Source: Takakia lepidozioides
Taxonomy: Eukaryota; Streptophyta; Takakiopsida; Takakiales; Takakiaceae
NCBI GenBank assembly: GCA_030704615.1
Contig: CM060733.1
Location: 56,794,001 to 56,854,000, forward strand
DNA: 60,000 nt
Reading direction: 5' to 3'
Below the pieces are notes generated by a model. That model saw only the letters and a list, made by a program, of their open reading frames with translations, was not told the DNA's origin and searched no databases. Shown piece after piece: positions 34,800 through 44,482 of the stretch. Within the stretch, counting starts at the first letter, position 1, and every line of letters begins with the position of its first letter. Position numbers and translations under genes: made by a program.

Positions 34800-35465
34800 A
34801 AAATCAGAAATGGGGCACCGCATTTCCAAAATTTTGGCAACTCTAAGAACCTCTTTTGGAAATGCGGCACCGCATTTCCAAAACAGGGGAGGGCTAAATT
34901 TTCCATTTCAATGTTGGCATAGTAAAAAGTAATCGGCCGATTGGAAATGCGGTGCCGCATTTCCAAAATTTCCTTTGTCCACACGCCAGTTTTGGCCTCT
35001 CCCGCTCATTGCATGGATGCCACCACGCTTACAGAGGTCGAACAAGGAGGTCGAGATGGCGGAATTGAAAATGCGGTGCCGCATTTCAGTATTGGGGATG
35101 GTCGTTGTTCGAACTGCAGGCCCATCAGCAAAAATTGGCACCGCATTCCATTGTAAAAAAAAAGTCGATGACGGACATGGAAATGCGGCGCCGCATTTCC
35201 AGAACGGACATCGCAATTTGTCCATTTGCAGACCCTCTCACGGAAATGCGGTAACGCATTCCATCGCGCTGGTCGGAAATGTCACACTTTTCGAAGTGTT
35301 GTACGGAAATGCGGCACCGCATTCCCTTGTCCAAAAAGAAGTTTCCATTGCCAAGCTGGAAATGCGTCGCCGCATTTGCAATGCCAACCTCGTTTTCTGT
35401 CCAATTTATAGACCCGTGTTGGTATTTCGTGTACCTGGACGGAAATGATGCACCGCATTTCAATG
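34800..35465. repeat. Second palindrome cluster, irregular spacing
   Basis: Copies of the GGAAATGCGG/CCGCATTTCC inverted repeat lie at about 34,807, 34,858, 34,943, 35,067, 35,130 (half), 35,179, 35,241, 35,305, 35,359 and 35,442. Centres are CA, CA, TG, TG, CG, TA, CA and CG. Spacing is about 50-124 bp, less regular than in the main array. The cluster follows the 3' end of the ParB/methyltransferase-like gene. Confidence 0.85.
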
Positions 35466-35718
35466 TCCGACATGGCGTTACTCTGGTATATTCTTGACAC
35501 ATGACTCACATACCGGTTACTCTGCTATATTCATCCGGACAGACACATTGTAGAAATGAGACATCAAATTGTAAACAGTTGGCCAATTCCGAGAGTTATT
35601 CAACAGAATGAAACACAATCATACAGAAGTGAGGTACGATGGGTTTATTGATCGGACACGATGTCTCACATTTACCAACTGCAGACAAAACTAAGCCCTT
35701 CCTCCTTCTACATGGGCT
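35466..35718. other. Spacer and 3' end of the minus-strand unknown gene
   Basis: No separate gene is recognised. It contains the downstream flank of the gene that ends at 35,719. Confidence 0.4.
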
Positions 35719-36330
35719 TCACCAAGTCGACGGAACTTCGATACCCCTCAAAACAAGCTCATCACTGCTGCGGCACCTCGAGGTAAACTGCAATTCGGTC
35801 GTTCTGCTGCCCTTGCTGGAGCCGACGACAATGTCATGTCCATCAATGATACCACCATCATACATTGACAATGTCACTGTGGGCCTCATGTGCCCGTGCG
35901 ATTCGTCTTCGCAACTCAGCCGAATGTCTCCATACACTGGAAGAGCGGAGTGATCTGCACGTATATAGTTTTCCCCGGTGCCGTCCTCCCTGGTCCACTG
36001 GCAGCAGTTCCAGCGCCAAAGCGAGGCCGTGCGTGATCTGTCCGGCATCCCTTTCCAGCTTGGTATATCGAGGTCAACAATTTTCAGGACCCACGGACCG
36101 CATTGACCCTCGCCCTCACCTCGCTCAAAGCGGTAATAGCCCTCCAGATACTCCATTGCGCGCAAAGACTCTTGCTTGATTCCAGCAGCGTCTGTGAAAA
36201 CAGAGAGCCAGACAATGATGTCTCCTGATTCTGGTTTGAACATAGCATAATCGTGGCCATGATAAGGGCAGCTGGATTTCGGCGGCACGGCATCCTTGAA
36301 AAAGAGTAGCGGAGTACGCTCAATGACAGC
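35719..36330 (-). CDS. Unknown protein, paralogue of the gene at 36,825-37,388
   Basis: A single minus-strand frame from about 36,288 to a stop at 35,719 gives about 190 residues. Shared with its partner: SGDI(I/V)(V/I)W, a FERG block, RWNCC(Q/H)W, YGDIR, YDGG(I/M)I(D/E)G(H/Q)DIVV and EL VLR(G/A)(I/V)EVP. The upstream frame reads RMPCRRNP, matching RMPCFRNR of the partner, so a one-base shift near 36,290 has probably separated the real start (ATG near 36,321) from the body. No signal peptide, membrane segment or known domain was recognised. It may be a beta-rich small domain. It lies inside or next to MULE copy B. Confidence 0.55.
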   Translation of the reverse strand, partial: AVIERTPLLFFKDAVPPKSSCPYHGHDYAMFKPESGDIIVWLSVFTDAAGIKQESLRAMEYLEGYYRFERGEGEGQCGPWVLKIVDLDIPSWKGMPDRSRTASLWRWNCCQWTREDGTGENYIRADHSALPVYGDIRLSCEDESHGHMRPTVTLSMYDGGIIDGHDIVVGSSKGSRTTELQFTSRCRSSDELVLRGIEVPSTW

Positions 36331-36824
36331 AGCTCCCGGATGGAGGAGGAGCAGCGCGGTGGCTGGAAAAAGTTCAAGCTAACGCTGCAATTCCTCACAA
36401 ACACTCCAGGGCACATTTAAATTTCCCCCCTACAGGATCCTGGACCGATGAAGATTGGCTGCTTCATGAATGTAGCCGTTTCAGTTTCCTACCCTGCAAT
36501 GCAAACTATGGGCACTCACTGCCAGGTGGGCCGATAGCCACTGGACACGACGAAGTCCATCCCCTCTTCGATGTAAATGCGGCGCCGAATTTCCATCCGG
36601 GGGGATGGACTTCGGTGGCAGATCTCAAACTATAACTTCTTGATGAGAAAGATGTATGGGTTCATCCACCTCCGTCGGTGGGTACGTGGGACCCAGATGC
36701 TCCATTATTGGAGGCCAGACTGCTCTTCCGCTTCGCATCATTTCCAAAATCTAAGGGCTTCGTAGCTGTCCGCAAGGTCATTGTCATCTGCATCCAAGTC
36801 GTCCTCAGGTCCTCCTTTGCAAGG
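36331..36824. other. Intergenic region between the head-to-head paralogues
   Basis: A shared upstream region of about 500 bp, long enough for a bidirectional promoter. It contains one imperfect palindrome (aaatgcggcgccgaatttcc, about 36,570-36,589), so the array motif occurs at this divergent promoter too. The frame of the right-hand gene is open upstream to about 36,678, so an upstream exon or longer N-terminus is possible. Confidence 0.45.
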
Positions 36825-37388
36825 ATGCCGTGCTTCCGGAACCGGGACGACTGCCCATTTGGAGGCATCGATTATGCAATGTATTCGGCCACATCGGGAG
36901 ACATTGTTATCTGGTACACAGATTACACAGAAGATACTGGTTCGATTGTGGAAACATTGGTGGCTTTTGAGTATATCGTAGGCCACTACGCCTTCGAGCG
37001 GGGTGACGATCTTGGTCTGAGGAGTCCGTGGCTCCTGCGCATCCTCGATTCCGATTTTCCCAGCTACAACGGTCACCCATGCAGAAGAAGGCGCACTGCT
37101 ATGCTGTTGCGGTGGAACTGCTGCCACTGGACGTGGGTGGACTCCATCGGAGAGACCTATTCTCCTGAAGGAGTGCGCTCATCTTCTCCATTGTATGGGG
37201 ACATTCGCATTGGTGTGGACGACGAAAACGTGAAGATTTCCATATTCGATGGTGGTATGATTGAAGGGCAGGACATTGTGGTGAACATCACTAGGGGCGG
37301 TACAACGGCTGCAATCGACTTTACATGGAGGAGCCCCATGACTCATGAGCTAGTTCTGAGAGCAGTCGAAGTCCCATTGACAACATGA
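36825..37388 (+). CDS. Unknown protein, paralogue of the gene at 35,719-36,330
   Basis: About 187 residues from ATG (MPCFRNRDDCPFGG) to TGA, uninterrupted. Motifs shared with the divergent neighbour: SGDIVIWYTDYTED, FEYIVGHYAFERGDD, LLRWNCCHWTW, YGDIRIGVDDENV, DGGMIEGQDIVVN and ELVLRAVEVP. The open frame continues upstream without a stop to about 36,678. The conserved start RMPC in both genes supports the chosen ATG, although 'tttgcaag' just before it could also be a splice acceptor. No known family is recognised. It looks better preserved than its partner. Confidence 0.6.
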   Translation: MPCFRNRDDCPFGGIDYAMYSATSGDIVIWYTDYTEDTGSIVETLVAFEYIVGHYAFERGDDLGLRSPWLLRILDSDFPSYNGHPCRRRRTAMLLRWNCCHWTWVDSIGETYSPEGVRSSSPLYGDIRIGVDDENVKISIFDGGMIEGQDIVVNITRGGTTAAIDFTWRSPMTHELVLRAVEVPLTT

Positions 37389-38082
37389 CTTGTATTCAGT
37401 AGGCACAGGGCTAAAGATTTGATGGCACAATCAGCACAGTAGACGTGCTTCAAATGCAATTCATGTGGATCAATAAAAACCTCATTGTGCCCTCTTTTTA
37501 TTCTATTCTGTGTCCATCGTTCCGAGAATGCGTCATTGCTCATTTCGTTTGGGATTGGGAGTGTGGGTGGATTTTGCAAGTGGCTGGTAGGCTGAAATGG
37601 GCCCCCATTGTACAGAGCAGTACCACCCTACCATTCGCGAAACATTGCCTTTCAATATATAATTCTAAATAACATTGCCGAACCTCCTTCATCGGGAGGT
37701 CCTTCTCCCCCTATGACCGTGGCACCCTAAACCCTATTCCCGCGGACACTCATTTCCGGAAAATAGTGCTGCTCATGTTTTTTTCCACACTTACGACTCT
37801 GCTCATGGCTCATGCCGCTCATGGCTCATGGCTCATGAAATAGCAGCCCCCGCTCCAAGTCATGAGCGGACACTGGTACTTATGAGCGGAGTGCTTCCAA
37901 CACGAGCGCGGAAATCTTCGAAAACCTTCTCTTCTTATACTACTTTCGATTATTTTATAGTTTTGGGCCCAAAAAAAATCTGCCGAAATTTGAAGTGTGT
38001 TACTTTGCGGCTCATGGGTGAGCCATGCCCGCTCATGAGCTCATGAGCTCATGGCTCATGAGCTCATGGAATAGCAACCCCC
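37389..38082. mobile_element. Right terminal region of MULE copy B
   Basis: From about 37,740 the sequence is dense in GCTCATG and its complement CATGAGC. It includes CATGAAATAGCA(gccccc) at 37,829-37,850 and CATGGAATAGCA(acccccc) at 38,060-38,081, both resembling the terminus at 42,480-42,498. Two termini in tandem suggest either a short nested element of about 230 bp or an internal duplication. Confidence 0.55.
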
Positions 38083-38682
38083 CGAAGGTGATATGGCCAT
38101 ATAGTTAATGTCTAGGATGTATAAATGCACGGTATTGGAAGGTGTACCACCCAATTCCGCGCGTCACATACACTACCAGAGTTAACCGAGGGCGGAGGAA
38201 AACGAGAAGTCGGCAGCGACTTCTCGTGCCTGGTGATCAGTAAAGTCTGTGCCGACTTCTGGAATAGAAGGTAGAGGAAATGTAACTTAAAAAGGGTAGG
38301 CGGAAGTCTGTGCCGATTTCTCCCAAAAACAGATCGTGTGCTTCAGTACATATGAAAATACAAGTAGGGACCGGAAAGTCTGTGCCGACTTCTGGCCCAC
38401 AATGAAATGACATTAATTCGGAAAAAGGCAGGGACTGTGAATATTGCTTAGAATGCAAATGTACTCCAACATTTTCCATGCTTCAAGACAATCAGTCATA
38501 CTACTTTTTTGCTCCATCCATTGCATGGAGTTGCACAGAAAATAAACCGAAACAAATTTTTGAATTTACATAAACGTTTAAGGGTAACAAGGTTAAGGAG
38601 TGCCCTCACTGGTAGCGTCCCCATATTCCATCTCCACATCATCCACCACTTTCTCGATGATCTCATCGACATCATCATCGTC
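38083..38682. repeat. GAAGTC...GACTTC palindromes (lineage D type) and 3' flank of gene D
   Basis: Inverted repeats with arms GAAGTC and GACTTC occur at 38,208 (agaagtcggcagcgacttct), 38,243 (aagtctgtgccgacttct), 38,305 (ggaagtctgtgccgatttct) and 38,376 (aaagtctgtgccgacttct). Further copies lie at 39,840 and 39,871. They replace the GGAAATGCGG type found in copies A and B. No gene is seen until the minus-strand gene fragment starting at 38,683. Confidence 0.7.
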
Positions 38683-39723
38683 CTATTTTTTTATCGATGG
38701 ATCAGAGCTCTCACTACCTAGCACGGCACTATATTCTACCAAATGTTGAACCTTCCTAAACCTTTTAATCGCTCGTGCCTCACCTGGCCACGTTGGCCTC
38801 TTCGACAATTCGGGGGATTCCTGCTGAGCTAGCCTTTCTGCCATCTTTGCTGCATAGTCAGGAAGACACATAGGTTTGGGTGGGGTGAAGAGAACAGCAG
38901 CTGCTTTTCGATGAAGATCTGCCCTCTTCTCGGCAATCTGTGCCTTCCTATTTTCCCTCTCCTGACGTGCAGCCATTAAGGAGGCTGTATGGCGATGAGC
39001 TGGCGTTGTTGGAGCTGGCCTCCTTGTGCAAATTGAGGGAACATCACTGCAGAAGGAAAAAAAAATACCATGGTCATGAGTCTTGCAAAGGGAACGTGTT
39101 GGCCGGGCCATGGCAAGCAAGACATCGCATCAGAATTGAGAAATCTGCGCTTACTATCATGTTTTGAAGAAAGAAAACGAGAGGAACAGCAAACTTACTC
39201 ACTCCAGTACATGGACATGCACAGGTTGGTCATCAGAATCCCGGAACCACTCATCAGGTGTCAAGTCCATTGGGGCCACGGGGTCAGGTGTAGCAGGCAT
39301 CTCACTTTGCAGGCCCTGCAGTTTCTCTCTTACAAGCTCTCCATCGCCTTCCAAGGCCAGCAAATGGCGACCACAAACCCGTGCAGCCACCATGGATGCG
39401 CCACAGTTTGTAGTGAGGTCCGCAATCTTGCCCCCAATGTCAGTCAACATCTCCATAAAAGTCTGTAGGAACATTGGGCTTTTTTCTCTAGTGCCTCTGA
39501 ACCAGGTCCCATCAGCTCTTGTGTACAACCTGTCTTTGGTGACACAATTGCGCACAATGTCGGTGTCAACTGGATTGAAGTCGGAATCTAGTTTCTTGGC
39601 ATCCCGGCCAAGGTCGCAGGCGTATGTCGGGCTCTTCAACAGCAAAAAAGCATAAAACACCAGAGGCTGCACAGGAAACCCAATTGCCTCAGCACATGAA
39701 CTGTAAGTCTGGGCTGACTTCAT
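38683..39723 (-). pseudogene. C-terminal part of the ParB/methyltransferase-like gene, copy D
   Basis: Minus strand. About 39,723-39,199 contains CVTKDRLYTRADGTWFRGT, FLQTFMEMLTDIGGKIADL and the SAM-motif region ADLTTNCGASMVAARVCGRH, colinear with FIQTIMETCTDVEGTVLDL and the DLICGTGGASMWAGR region of copy B. About 39,120-38,683 contains MCLPDYAAKMAERL, matching YSLPSYAAKLANTA, and ends in a charged tail. The glycines of motif I are partly replaced (TTNCG), so SAM binding may be lost. An intron probably lies around 39,120-39,200 (cttactcactcc region). Its upstream half is at 46,409-46,949 on the opposite strand because of an inversion. Confidence 0.65.
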
Positions 39724-39779
39724 GAAAGCTGGACAAGGACACGGGTGACATGTTGGAAAGCGTTGGTAATAATTTTGTA

Positions 39780-39957
39780 TTTCCCAGGCACTAGCCTTTG
39801 TCCGATATTGTTAAGCAGGAAAACAGGGGGCTAAGTTGGAAGTCTGTGCAGACTTCCCATATTGATCTGGGAAGCTTGTGCCGACTTCCAAAACAAAACG
39901 CGGACTGCGGCGTTGTTCAAACTGCTCAGCATACGGGATTCGAATTACCTGCAGGAT
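39780..39957. repeat. Two GAAGTC-type palindromes at an inversion breakpoint region
   Basis: ggaagtctgtgcagacttcc at about 39,838-39,857 and ggaagcttgtgccgacttcc at about 39,869-39,888 are lineage D palindromes. The sequence then changes to the GGAAATTCGG type of copy C at 39,958. The left breakpoint of the inferred 7-kb inversion lies here. Confidence 0.6.
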
Positions 39958-40465
39958 GGAAATTCGGCGTCGGATTTCCATCCATCCGGGATTCCACTTA
40001 CCTGCTGGATGGAAATTCGGCGTCGGATTTCCATCCATCCAGGATTCCACTTACCTTCTGGATGGAAATTCGGCGCCAGATTTCCATCCATCCGGGATTC
40101 GAATTACCTGCAGGATGGAAATGCGGCGCCGGATTTCCATCCATCCGCTTTGGAATTACCTGCGTGAGGGAAATTTCGCGCGCCGCCCTACCTGCGCGGA
40201 TGGAAATCCGGCGCCGGATTTCTATCCATCCGCTTCCGAATTACCTGCGTGAGGGAAATTTGGCGCGCCGCCCTACCGAATTTGCAGCGCCGACTTACCT
40301 GGAGGATGGAAATCCGGCGCCGGATTTCCATCCATCCGCGCTCCGAATTACCTGCATGATGGAAATTTTACCTGGCGGATGGACATCCGGCACCGGATTT
40401 CCATCCATCCGCTCTTCGAATTACCTGCATGACGGAAATTTTGCGCGCCGACTTACCTGGCCGAT
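39958..40465. repeat. Palindrome array, GGAAATTCGG/CCGGATTTCC type (copy C)
   Basis: Palindromes start at about 39,958, 40,011, 40,063, 40,115, 40,201, 40,308, 40,378 and 40,466. The first four are 52-53 bp apart, as in the copy B array, although the arm sequence differs. Spacers read ATCCATCC and CTTACCTG(C)(A/T)GGAT. Centres are mostly CG. Confidence 0.85.
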
Positions 40466-42060
40466 GGAAATCCGGCGCCGGATTTCCATCCATCCGCTCT
40501 TCGAATTACCTGCATGACTGGAAAAATGGCGCCGAATTTCCGATTTTGGTGCCAGTCAGATCTGGGACTTAGCCATTTTCGGCCCCGAACTGGAAAAATG
40601 GCGCCAAAAAAAAAAAAAACAAAAAAAAAAAAACGCCATTTTTCCAGTTCTGGGCCGAAAACGGCTAAGTCCCAGATCTGACTGGCACCAAAATCGGAAA
40701 TTCGGCGCCATTTTTCCAGTCATGGAGGTAATTCGAAGAGCGGATGGATGGAAATCCGACGCCGGATTTCCATCCATCCGCGCTCCGAATTACCTCCATG
40801 ATGGAAATTTTGCGCGCCGACCTACCTGGCGGATGGAAATCCGGCGCCGGATTTCCATCCATCCGCTCTTCGAATTATCTGCATGACTGGAAAAATGGCG
40901 CCGAATTTCCGATTTTGGTGCCAGTCAGCTCTGGGACTTAGCCATTTTCGGCCCCGAACTGGAAAAAAAACGCCAAAAAAATAAAAAAATAAAAAAAAAA
41001 AAAAAACGCCATTTTTCTAGTTTTGGGCCGAAAACGGCTAAGTCCCAGATCTGACTGGCACCAATATCGGAAATTCGGCGCCATTTTTCCAGTCATGCAG
41101 ATAATTCGAAGAGCGGATGGATGAAAATCCGGCGCCAGATTTCCATCCATCCGCGCTCCGAATTACCTGCATGATGGAAATTTTGCGTGCCGACCTACCT
41201 GGCGGATGGAAATCCGGCGCCGGATTTTCATCCATCCGCTCTTCGAATTACCTGCATGAGTGGAAAAATGGCGCCGAATTTTCGATTTTGGTGCCAGTCA
41301 GATCTGGGACTTAGCCATTTTCGGCCCCGAACTGGAAAAATGGCGCCCAAAAAAAAAAAAAAAAAAAAAAAAAAAAACAAAACGCCATTTTTCTAGTTTT
41401 GGGCTGAAAACGGCTAAGTCCCAGATCTGACTGGCACCAAAATCGGAAATTCGGCGCCATTTTTCCAGTCATGCAGGTAATTCGGAGAGCGGATGGATGG
41501 AAATCCGGCGCCGGATTTCCATCCATCCGCGCTCCGAATTACCTGCATGATGGAAATTTTCGTGCCGACCTACCTGGCGGATGGAAATCCGGCGCCGGAT
41601 TTCCATCCATCCGCTCTTCGAATTACCTGCATGACTGGAAAAATTGCGCCAAATTTCCGATTTTGGTGCCAGTCAGGCCATTTTCGGCCCCGAACTGGAA
41701 AAATGGCGCCAAAAAAAAAAAAAAAAAAAAAAAAAAACGCCATTTTTCTAGTTTTGGGCCGAAAACGGCTAAGTCCCAGATCTGACTAGCACCCAAAATT
41801 TGAAATTCGGCGCCATTTTTCCAGTTCTGGGCCCAGTCAGATCTGGGACTTAGCCATTTTCGGCCCCGAAAATGGCTAATTCCCTACGATGGCTGGAACC
41901 GCAACTGGAAATTCGACACCATTTTTCCAATTCCGCGCTCTATCAGATCTGGGACTTAGCCATTTTCGGGGCCGAAAATGGCTAAGTCCCTAGGCTGCCT
42001 GGCACCAAAATCGGAAATTCGGCGCCATTTTTCCAGTCATGCAGGTAATTCGAAGAGCGG
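40466..42060. repeat. Four large A-looped hairpins in tandem, period about 365-380 bp
   Basis: Each unit has arms of roughly 100-130 bp (ggaaaaatggcgccgaattt ... ggcaccaaaatcgg ... ccagatctgac ...) that are reverse complements, joined by a loop of A-rich sequence. Loop centres are near 40,617, 40,985, 41,365 and 41,724. A fifth, shorter inverted pair lies at 41,840-42,030, with near-palindromic centres cattttcggccccgaaaatg (41,860) and ccattttcggggccgaaaatgg (split; about 41,960). Between hairpins are GGAAATCCGG/CCGGATTTCC palindromes. The arms are related to the subterminal repeat at 49,945-50,165. Confidence 0.9.
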
Positions 42061-42104
42061 ATGGATGGAAATCCGGCGCCGGATTTCTATCCGCCAGGTA
42101 GGTC

Positions 42105-42289
42105 GGCGCGCAAAATTTGGGGGAGAAGATGCAGAAGATTCCCAGGAGGTGAGGTGGACAGTCCCCCAAGAGGACGGGATTTTTGAGAGGCATAGTGGAA
42201 CTGATGCATCACAAAGCTCGGAGGATGAGGGGGATGAGGGGGATGAGGAAGAAGGTGGGGCAAGTTCCTCGGAGGGTGTAGGAGAGTAG
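42105..42289 (+). pseudogene. Last-exon tail of the ParB/methyltransferase-like gene, copy C
   Basis: The plus-strand frame GEDAEDSQEVRWTVPQEDGI (first part) followed by an acidic Glu/Asp/Gly run to TAG matches EVRWTVPQGEDGIFE and the acidic tail of the gene at 34,520-34,669. The rest of the gene in this copy is replaced by hairpin repeats. It places the cargo gene's 3' end about 200 bp from the transposon terminus, the likely normal layout. Confidence 0.75.
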
Positions 42290-42498
42290 TGCCCATTCCG
42301 GCTATGACAGTTAGAACACACTTGTATAGACGTGGCTTGCCACAAAATTTGCAATAAAATGTTGCATTTCAAGTCCACTGGTGTCACATTCCAACTTCAC
42401 ATGACCCTATTTCCGTGGACTCACAATGGTCTGCTCATGCTTTTTTTTTTTTTCCGCTCATGCTCATGCCGCTCATGAAATAGCAGCCCCCGAGGAAC
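42290..42498. mobile_element. Terminus (cargo side) of MULE copy C
   Basis: After the gene tail and a possible poly(A) signal (gcaataaaatg near 42,350) comes a GCTCATG cluster with a T run. It ends TCATGAAATAGCAGCCCC at about 42,475-42,494, directly followed by GAGGAACCGAG and Ty3 sequence. The other terminus (50,545) adjoins the same 11 bases, which is read as the target-site duplication. Confidence 0.75.
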
Positions 42499-42504
42499 CG
42501 AGGA

Positions 42505-44111
42505 TGGTGAAAGTAGGAGCTGATTTGGAGCCGGAATTCTTTGAAGAAGCTAAAAGCTTGTTCATCAAATACAGAGATGTATTTGCTTGGAGCTATGAGG
42601 ATCTAAAAGGGATACCACCTGAAGTATGTCAGCATAAGATTGAACTGGAACCAGGGTCAGTACCAATCAAGTAGGCGAGGTACAGAATGAATCCCAACTA
42701 CGCACAGAAGGTTGGAGAAGAGATTAAGAAGTTGACTGAGGCTAAGTTTATATACCCAATAGAGTATACAACTTGGTTGTCACCCATTGTTATAGTTCCC
42801 AAGAAGAATGGTAAACTAAGAGTATGTGTGAACTACAAGAAACTGAATGCTTGGACGAAGAAAGATCCTTTCCCTTTGCCATTCACAGAAGCAGTATTGG
42901 ACATTGTGGCAGGCCATGAGATGTACTCATTCATGGATGGCTTCAGTGGTTATAATCAAGTGCAAGTGGCAGAAGAAGATCAAAGAAAGACAGCTTTCAT
43001 CACAGACTGGGGTGCTTATGCATACAAAGTCATGCCCTTTGGACTTTGTAATGCACCAGCAACCTTTCAGAGAGTGATAAGTGAATCTTTTCATGAGTAT
43101 CTGGATGATTTCATGCAGGTGTTCTTGGATGATTTCAGTGTGTACAGCTCTAAGAATGAGCACTTGCATAAATTGGAGTTATGTCTGGCCAGATGCAGGA
43201 TGAGAGGTCTGGGCTTGAATCCAGAGAAGTGTACTTTCTGTGTGAACTCAGGGGTGCTTCTGGGACACATTGTGTGTAAGAAGGGACTTCTTGTGGATCC
43301 CAGGAAGACAGAGTCCATTAAAGCCTCTCCACCACCAGTGAATGTTAAGAGTTTAAGGAGATTCCTTGGGCAAACTAGTTATTACAGAAGATTTGTCAAA
43401 AGGTATGCACAAATAGCAGCACCATTGAGCAAGCTTCTGAAGAAAGATGCAGTGTTTGCCTGGACAGCTGAATGTCAACAGGCGTTTGAGGAACTTACAC
43501 TGTCAGTAACAACTACACCTGTGCTGATTAACCCTCACTGGCATGTAGTATTTCATGTTCACTGCGATGCATCAGGAGAAGCGTTGGGAGCGGTGTTAGC
43601 CCAGAATGTTACAGGAAATATAGATTCACCTGTGTACTATGCTAGCAGGTTGATGAACAGTGCTGAAAGGAACTATAGCACAACGGAAAAAGAAGCATTG
43701 ACAATGATCTATGCAGTGAAGAAATTCAGACATTACCTATTGGGCAAGAAGTTTATGTTCTATGTGGATCACCAGGCTCTGATATACCTGGTAAACAAAC
43801 CTCTGATAAGCGGAAGAATAGCAAGATGGTTGATAATCTTGCATGAGTTTGAGTTCGAGGTTGTTTACAAGCCTGGGAGACTACATCTTGTGGCGGATCA
43901 CTTGTCACGGTTATCAACAGGAGAACCAGCCACAGGAATAGATGATCAATTACCAGATGCGAGTCTATTTGCAGTGGAGGTGCAGGGAAGTGCAGATGAC
44001 TGGTTAGATTGGCAGTGGCCAATCAGATACTACCTTGCTCATGGTCAGTGCCCACCTAGTTATGGTAAGGAGCAGAGGAAGAGAATCGCTATCAAGAGCA
44101 CTTGTCGCTAG
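42505..44111 (+). pseudogene. Ty3/gypsy reverse transcriptase and RNase H (element 2)
   Basis: A long frame (474 codons from 42,687) preceded by a 60-codon stretch (VGADLEPEFFEEAKSLF) that ends in one TAG at about 42,672. RT blocks: LSPIVIVPKKNGKLRVCVNY, FMDGFSGYNQVQVAEEDQ, MPFGLCNAPATFQRV and the catalytic VFLDDFSVYS (FLDD instead of the commoner YLDD/YVDD), then [16 protein letters not shown]. RNase H blocks: HCDASGEALGAVLAQ, YSTTEKEALTMIYAV and FYVDHQALIYL, with the three acidic residues present. The frame ends at 44,111, where the integrase is missing. Only one stop interrupts it, so it is far better preserved than the copy at 20,471-22,200. Confidence 0.92.
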
Positions 44112-44144
44112 GCCAAGCATATATGACCAGGGCGGGCAGAACAA

Positions 44145-44482
44145 GCGTGACACAGCCTATCACAGCCTATCAAGACGAAACACAGCCTATCACATTCCAT
44201 CACGACGTGACACAACCTATCACAGCCCATCAAGGCGAAACACAGCCTATCACAGTCCATCACGACGTGACACAGCCTATCACAACCCATCAAGGCGAAA
44301 CACAGCCTATCACAGTCCATCACAATGTGACACAGCCTATCACAGCCCAGTACGGCGCAACACAGCCTATCACAACCTACCACCGCGTGTCACAGCCTAT
44401 CACAGCTTACCACAGTGCATCACAGCCTATCACAGCGTACCACAGTATGACACAGCCTGTCATAGCTCAACACAGCCTGCTA
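44145..44482 (+). repeat. Tandem repeat, unit 30 bp, about eleven copies (Ty3 element 2)
   Basis: The unit is of the type cacagcctatcacagyccat + cacgacgtga, with variants. Because 30 is a multiple of three, plus-strand frames stay open across it and read TAYHSPSRRN or TQPITAHQGE repeats. The homologous shorter repeat is at 19,140-19,345. CACAGCC words also fill part of the LTR (45,522-45,760). Confidence 0.85.

Larger units (their letters stand above)
23043..38082. mobile_element. Large Mutator-like element, copy B (transposase, palindrome array, cargo genes)
   Basis: From 23,046 it aligns with copy A (from 55,575) through the transposase and the start of the palindrome array. The left terminus is lost in the gap. 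The right end shows two candidate termini, CATGAAATAGCA near 37,829-37,845 and CATGGAATAGCA near 38,060-38,075, both after clusters of GCTCATG. Content in order: minus-strand transposase, 53-bp-phased palindromes, plus-strand ParB/methyltransferase-like gene, more palindromes, and a divergent pair of unknown paralogues. At about 15 kb it is large for the family. Whether the last 3 kb belong to the element is uncertain. Confidence 0.7.

Noticed and set aside
39798-41785. Plus and minus frames with repeated 'RRISIHPG' and 'GNPAPDFHPSALRITC' peptides
   Set aside because: Translations of palindromic and hairpin repeats, present on both strands. Not coding.
44108-44383. Cysteine/aspartate-rich repeat protein on the minus strand (GCDRLC repeats)
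   Set aside because: It is the antisense reading of the 30-bp CACAGCC tandem repeat. The unit length being a multiple of three keeps frames open.
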